DNA of 8,459 nt from DATCSE01 sp036568605 (GTDB taxonomy: Bacteria > Pseudomonadota > Gammaproteobacteria > Burkholderiales > Burkholderiaceae_C). The DNA lies in assembly GCA_036568605.1 (NCBI GenBank), contig DATCSE010000503.1, forward strand, positions 1 through 8,459. Direction: 5' to 3'. A model generated the notes under the pieces. It had not been told where the DNA came from and searched no databases. It worked only from the letters and a program-made list of their open reading frames with translations. Below are positions 6,541 through 8,459 of the stretch, in pieces. The position numbers and the translations under genes are program-made. Positions within the stretch are counted from its first letter, which is position 1, and every line of letters starts with the position of its first letter.

Positions 6541-7356
6541 ATGGCCAAGATCATCGTCGTCACCTCCGGCAAGGGAGGCGTCGGCAAGACCACGACCAGC
6601 GCCAGCTTCGCGTCCGGCCTCGCGCTGCTGGGCCACAAGACCGCGGTGATCGACTTCGACGTCGGCCTGCGCAACCTCGACCTGATCATGGGCTGCGAGC
6701 GCCGCGTCGTCTACGACCTGATCAACGTGATCCACAACGAAGCCAACCTGAACCAGGCGCTGATCAAGGACAAGCAGTGCGAGAACCTGTTCGTGCTCGC
6801 GGCCTCGCAGACGCGCGACAAGGAGGCGCTGAAGCAGGAAGGCGTCGAGCGCGTGCTGAACGAGCTCGCCGGCATGGGCTTCGACTACATCGTCTGCGAT
6901 TCGCCGGCCGGCATCGAGACCGGCGCGCTGATGGCGATGCACTATGCCGACGAAGCGCTGGTCGTGACCAACCCCGAGGTCTCGTCGGTGCGCGACTCGG
7001 ACCGCATCCTGGGCATCCTCGCGTCCAAGACCAAGCGCGCGATCGAGGGCAAGGAGCCGATCAAGGAGCACCTGCTGATCACGCGCTACAACCCGCACCG
7101 CGTGGTCGGCGGCCAGATGCTCTCGCTGACCGACATCCAGGAGATCCTGCGCATCCCGCTGATCGGCGTGATCCCCGAGAGCGAGACCGTGCTGGACGCC
7201 TCGAACCAGGGCCTGCCGGCGGTGCACATCAAGGGCAGCGACGTCTCCGAGGCCTACAAGGACGTGGTCGCGCGCTTCCTCGGCGAAGACCGGACCATGC
7301 GCTTCGTCGACGCGCCCAAGCAGGGCTTCCTCAAGCGCATGTTCGGCGGGAGGTGA
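6541..7356 (+). CDS. minD: Septum site-determining ATPase MinD
   Basis: MinD is a ParA/MinD-family P-loop ATPase that dimerises with ATP on the inner membrane, recruits MinC and is released by MinE-stimulated hydrolysis. The 271 residues match the family. The deviant Walker A is GKGGVGKTT (10-18) with signature K11 and K16. The switch I region FDVGLRNLD (39-47) and the Walker B-like IVCDSPAG (117-124, D120) are intact. The C-terminal GFLKRMFGGR is the amphipathic membrane-targeting helix and is nearly the same as in E. coli. AAAGGA stands about 10 nt before the ATG. The gene lies 15 bp after minC and 2 bp before minE, so the three form one operon. Nothing is missing or odd. Confidence 0.98.
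   Translation: MAKIIVVTSGKGGVGKTTTSASFASGLALLGHKTAVIDFDVGLRNLDLIMGCERRVVYDLINVIHNEANLNQALIKDKQCENLFVLAASQTRDKEALKQEGVERVLNELAGMGFDYIVCDSPAGIETGALMAMHYADEALVVTNPEVSSVRDSDRILGILASKTKRAIEGKEPIKEHLLITRYNPHRVVGGQMLSLTDIQEILRIPLIGVIPESETVLDASNQGLPAVHIKGSDVSEAYKDVVARFLGEDRTMRFVDAPKQGFLKRMFGGR
7348..7353 (+). promoter_or_regulatory. minE ribosome binding site inside the end of minD
   Basis: GGGAGG encodes the last residues of MinD and lies 5 nt before the minE ATG at 7359. With only GC between the minD stop and the minE start, minE translation is probably coupled to minD, which would help hold the MinD:MinE ratio. Confidence 0.7.
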
Positions 7357-7358
7357 GC

Positions 7359-7619
7359 ATGTCGCTGCTCTCATTCCTGCTCGGCGAGAAGAAGAAGACC
7401 GCCGCGGTCGCGAAGGAGCGGCTGCAGATCATCCTCGCGCACGAGCGCAGCGGCCGCGGCGCGCGCGTCGATTGGCTGCCGCAGCTGCAGCGCGAGCTGG
7501 TGGCGGTGATCTCGAAGTACGTGGCGATCAAGCCGGACGACATCAAGGTCCATCTCGAGCGCCAGGAGAGCCTGGAGGTGCTCGAGGTGAAGATCGAGCT
7601 GCCGGAGGCTGCGCGCTGA
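7359..7619 (+). CDS. minE: Cell division topological specificity factor MinE
   Basis: MinE stimulates MinD ATPase and drives the oscillation that keeps MinC away from midcell. It is 86 residues, the usual length. Residues 2-9 (SLLSFLLG) form the short amphipathic membrane-binding sequence. Residues about 13-31, with AKERLQIILAHER, are the MinD-contacting segment that switches between strand and helix. The topological-specificity domain follows, with the central helix around LPQLQRELVAVISKYV (40-55) and the final strand VLEVKIELP (74-82). Its start ATG at 7359 is 2 bp after the minD stop. It ends 19 bp before the stop of the convergent enoyl-CoA hydratase gene, and I see no strong terminator hairpin in that gap. 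Confidence 0.97.
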   Translation: MSLLSFLLGEKKKTAAVAKERLQIILAHERSGRGARVDWLPQLQRELVAVISKYVAIKPDDIKVHLERQESLEVLEVKIELPEAAR

Positions 7620-7638
7620 AGCTGCGCCCCGGCTGATC

Positions 7639-8271
7639 TCACAGGCCCCGGTGGGCCGAGCGCATCGGGACCATGCCGAGAAATGCCGCCAACGCCCTCG
7701 TCGCGGCATCCAGTTCATGCCCGGGAACCACGGTCTGCACCAACCCGATCGCGCGAGCCTGCTGCGCGTCGATCCGGCCGCCGGCAAGCGTCAGGCGCTG
7801 GGCTTGCTGCTTGCCCACCTTGCCGACCAGGTACGGCCGTATCACGGCGGGCACGTCGCTGCGGCCGAGCTCGGCCGCAGCGAAGCCGGCATCGTCGGCC
7901 GCCAACCCGAACTCGCATGCGCAGACGAGCGCGATGCCGCTGCCCGCGACGACCCCGTGGATGCGTGCGATCGTCGGCTTCGAACACGACTCGATCAGCC
8001 ACAGCATCCGGGCAAAGGCGCGCGTGTCGGCCACGCTCCACTCCGTGGCGTGATTCGCGCGCACCACGCGCCGCAGGTCGGCACCGGTCGAAAACGCGTC
8101 GCCCTGCCCCGACAGCACGACGGCGCGGACCGCAGGGTCCTCGCTCATGCGGGTGTACGTGTCGGCCAGCTCGCCGATCATCACCGCGTCGATCACGGGC
8201 CGCGTCATCTCGACCTGGACGACGCCGTTGGCATCCAGGCTCAGCGCCAGCGACTCCATCTGCAAGGTCAT
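7639..8271 (-). CDS. Enoyl-CoA hydratase/isomerase family protein, C-terminally short
   Basis: A crotonase-fold protein of 210 residues from the ATG at 8271. The two oxyanion-hole segments are present: AFSTGADLR (59-67) and HGVVAGSGIALV (105-116). The segment FAAAELGRSDVPAVIRPYLV (130-149) carries the first acid-site Glu (E134) and resembles the methylglutaconyl-CoA/geranyl-CoA-type hydratases, whose matching loop reads like PATISPY. Typical members have about 255-265 residues. This one stops after VVPGHELDAATRALAAFLG and a short tail, so the last 45 or so residues, which pack the trimer and cover the acyl-CoA pocket, are absent. The N-terminal substrate strand (EMTRPVIDAV) is also shorter than the usual NRP..NA form. 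A GTG at 8316 would add 15 residues overlapping the RND gene; I prefer 8271, 10 bp after the RND stop. The exact substrate is unknown. Confidence 0.85.
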   Translation of the reverse strand: MTLQMESLALSLDANGVVQVEMTRPVIDAVMIGELADTYTRMSEDPAVRAVVLSGQGDAFSTGADLRRVVRANHATEWSVADTRAFARMLWLIESCSKPTIARIHGVVAGSGIALVCACEFGLAADDAGFAAAELGRSDVPAVIRPYLVGKVGKQQAQRLTLAGGRIDAQQARAIGLVQTVVPGHELDAATRALAAFLGMVPMRSAHRGL

Positions 8272-8281
8272 GATCGCCGGG

Positions 8282-8459
8282 TCAGCCTTCGGCAACCGGA
8301 TCGCGCCGGACGGCACCCACGGGGCGCCCCGCGAAGAGCTGCCGCCCCCACTGCAGCAGGTCGTCGACGAACGTGAAGACTACCGGCACGACCAGCAGGC
8401 TCAGCAGCGTCGAGGTCAGCAGCCCGCCGATCACGACGATCGCCATCGGCTGGCGGAAG
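8282..8459 (-). CDS. RND efflux permease, C-terminal fragment (5' end off window)
   Basis: The frame enters from the right edge and gives 59 codons ending in TGA at 8284-8282. The visible part, RQPMAIVVIGGLLTSTLLSL followed by LVVPVVFTFVDDLL, is the final transmembrane helix of resistance-nodulation-division inner-membrane pumps, most like the hydrophobe/amphiphile exporter (HAE1, AcrB/MdtC-like) branch. A hydrophilic cytoplasmic tail of about 25 residues follows. RND pumps trade protons for export of drugs, solvents or metals through a periplasmic adaptor and an outer-membrane channel. The substrate cannot be judged from this fragment. The enoyl-CoA hydratase homologue starts 10 bp downstream on the same strand, so the two may share a transcript. 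Confidence 0.88.
   Translation of the reverse strand, partial: FRQPMAIVVIGGLLTSTLLSLLVVPVVFTFVDDLLQWGRQLFAGRPVGAVRRDPVAEG

Noticed and set aside
6777..7358. Possible N-terminal extension of MinE through minD
   Set aside because: The in-frame sequence is an Arg-rich shadow of minD; MinE begins at the ATG 7359 with its own ribosome site and normal length.
5686..7374. Minus-strand frame of 562 codons opposite minC and minD
   Set aside because: It is the exact antisense of well-conserved Min proteins, with a low-complexity His/Arg/Val composition.
7605..7670. Bidirectional terminator between minE and the enoyl-CoA hydratase gene
   Set aside because: I found only short GC-rich partial repeats and no T-tract on either strand.

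Overview
This is a GC-rich chromosomal segment, most likely from a betaproteobacterium of the order Burkholderiales. That reading rests on codon use dominated by G/C third positions, a chemoreceptor with the ligand-domain style common in Comamonadaceae-like bacteria, and a MinC/MinD/MinE set of the Gram-negative type. The lineage is inferred from protein character, not from a database search. I see no RNA gene, insertion sequence, CRISPR array or phage gene, and the window reads as ordinary vertically inherited chromosome.

Layout from left to right. (1) 1-860, minus: the start of a membrane sterol desaturase / fatty acid hydroxylase family protein that runs off the left edge. (2) 881-2296, minus: an exported M20-family zinc peptidase with a lipoprotein-type signal, lying 20 bp upstream of the hydroxylase and probably in the same transcript. 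(3) 2397-2792, plus: a small GFA/CENP-V zinc-fold protein, divergent from the peptidase. (4) 2789-4372, minus: a full-length methyl-accepting chemotaxis protein whose stop codon overlaps that of the GFA gene. (5) 4411-5286 (possibly to 5430), minus: a protein I cannot name, with a C-terminal half resembling nucleoside 2-deoxyribosyltransferase/TIR-like Rossmann folds, placed just upstream of the chemoreceptor on the same strand. (6) 5287-5772: a 486-bp divergent intergenic region with a sigma-28-like sequence facing the chemoreceptor pair. (7) 5773-7619, plus: the minC-minD-minE operon that places the division septum. (8) 7639-8271, minus: an enoyl-CoA hydratase/isomerase homologue that lacks the usual C-terminal region. 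(9) 8282-8459, minus: the C-terminus of an RND efflux permease entering from the right edge.

The Min operon is the firmest part. MinC blocks FtsZ, MinD is the membrane ATPase that carries it, and MinE drives the pole-to-pole oscillation. The genes are tightly packed and probably translationally coupled. The most interesting part is the two-gene unit at 2789-5286, where an uncharacterised possible nucleotide-handling protein precedes a chemoreceptor behind a possible flagellar-sigma promoter. I do not see clear evidence for a wholly new system. That pair is the best lead.
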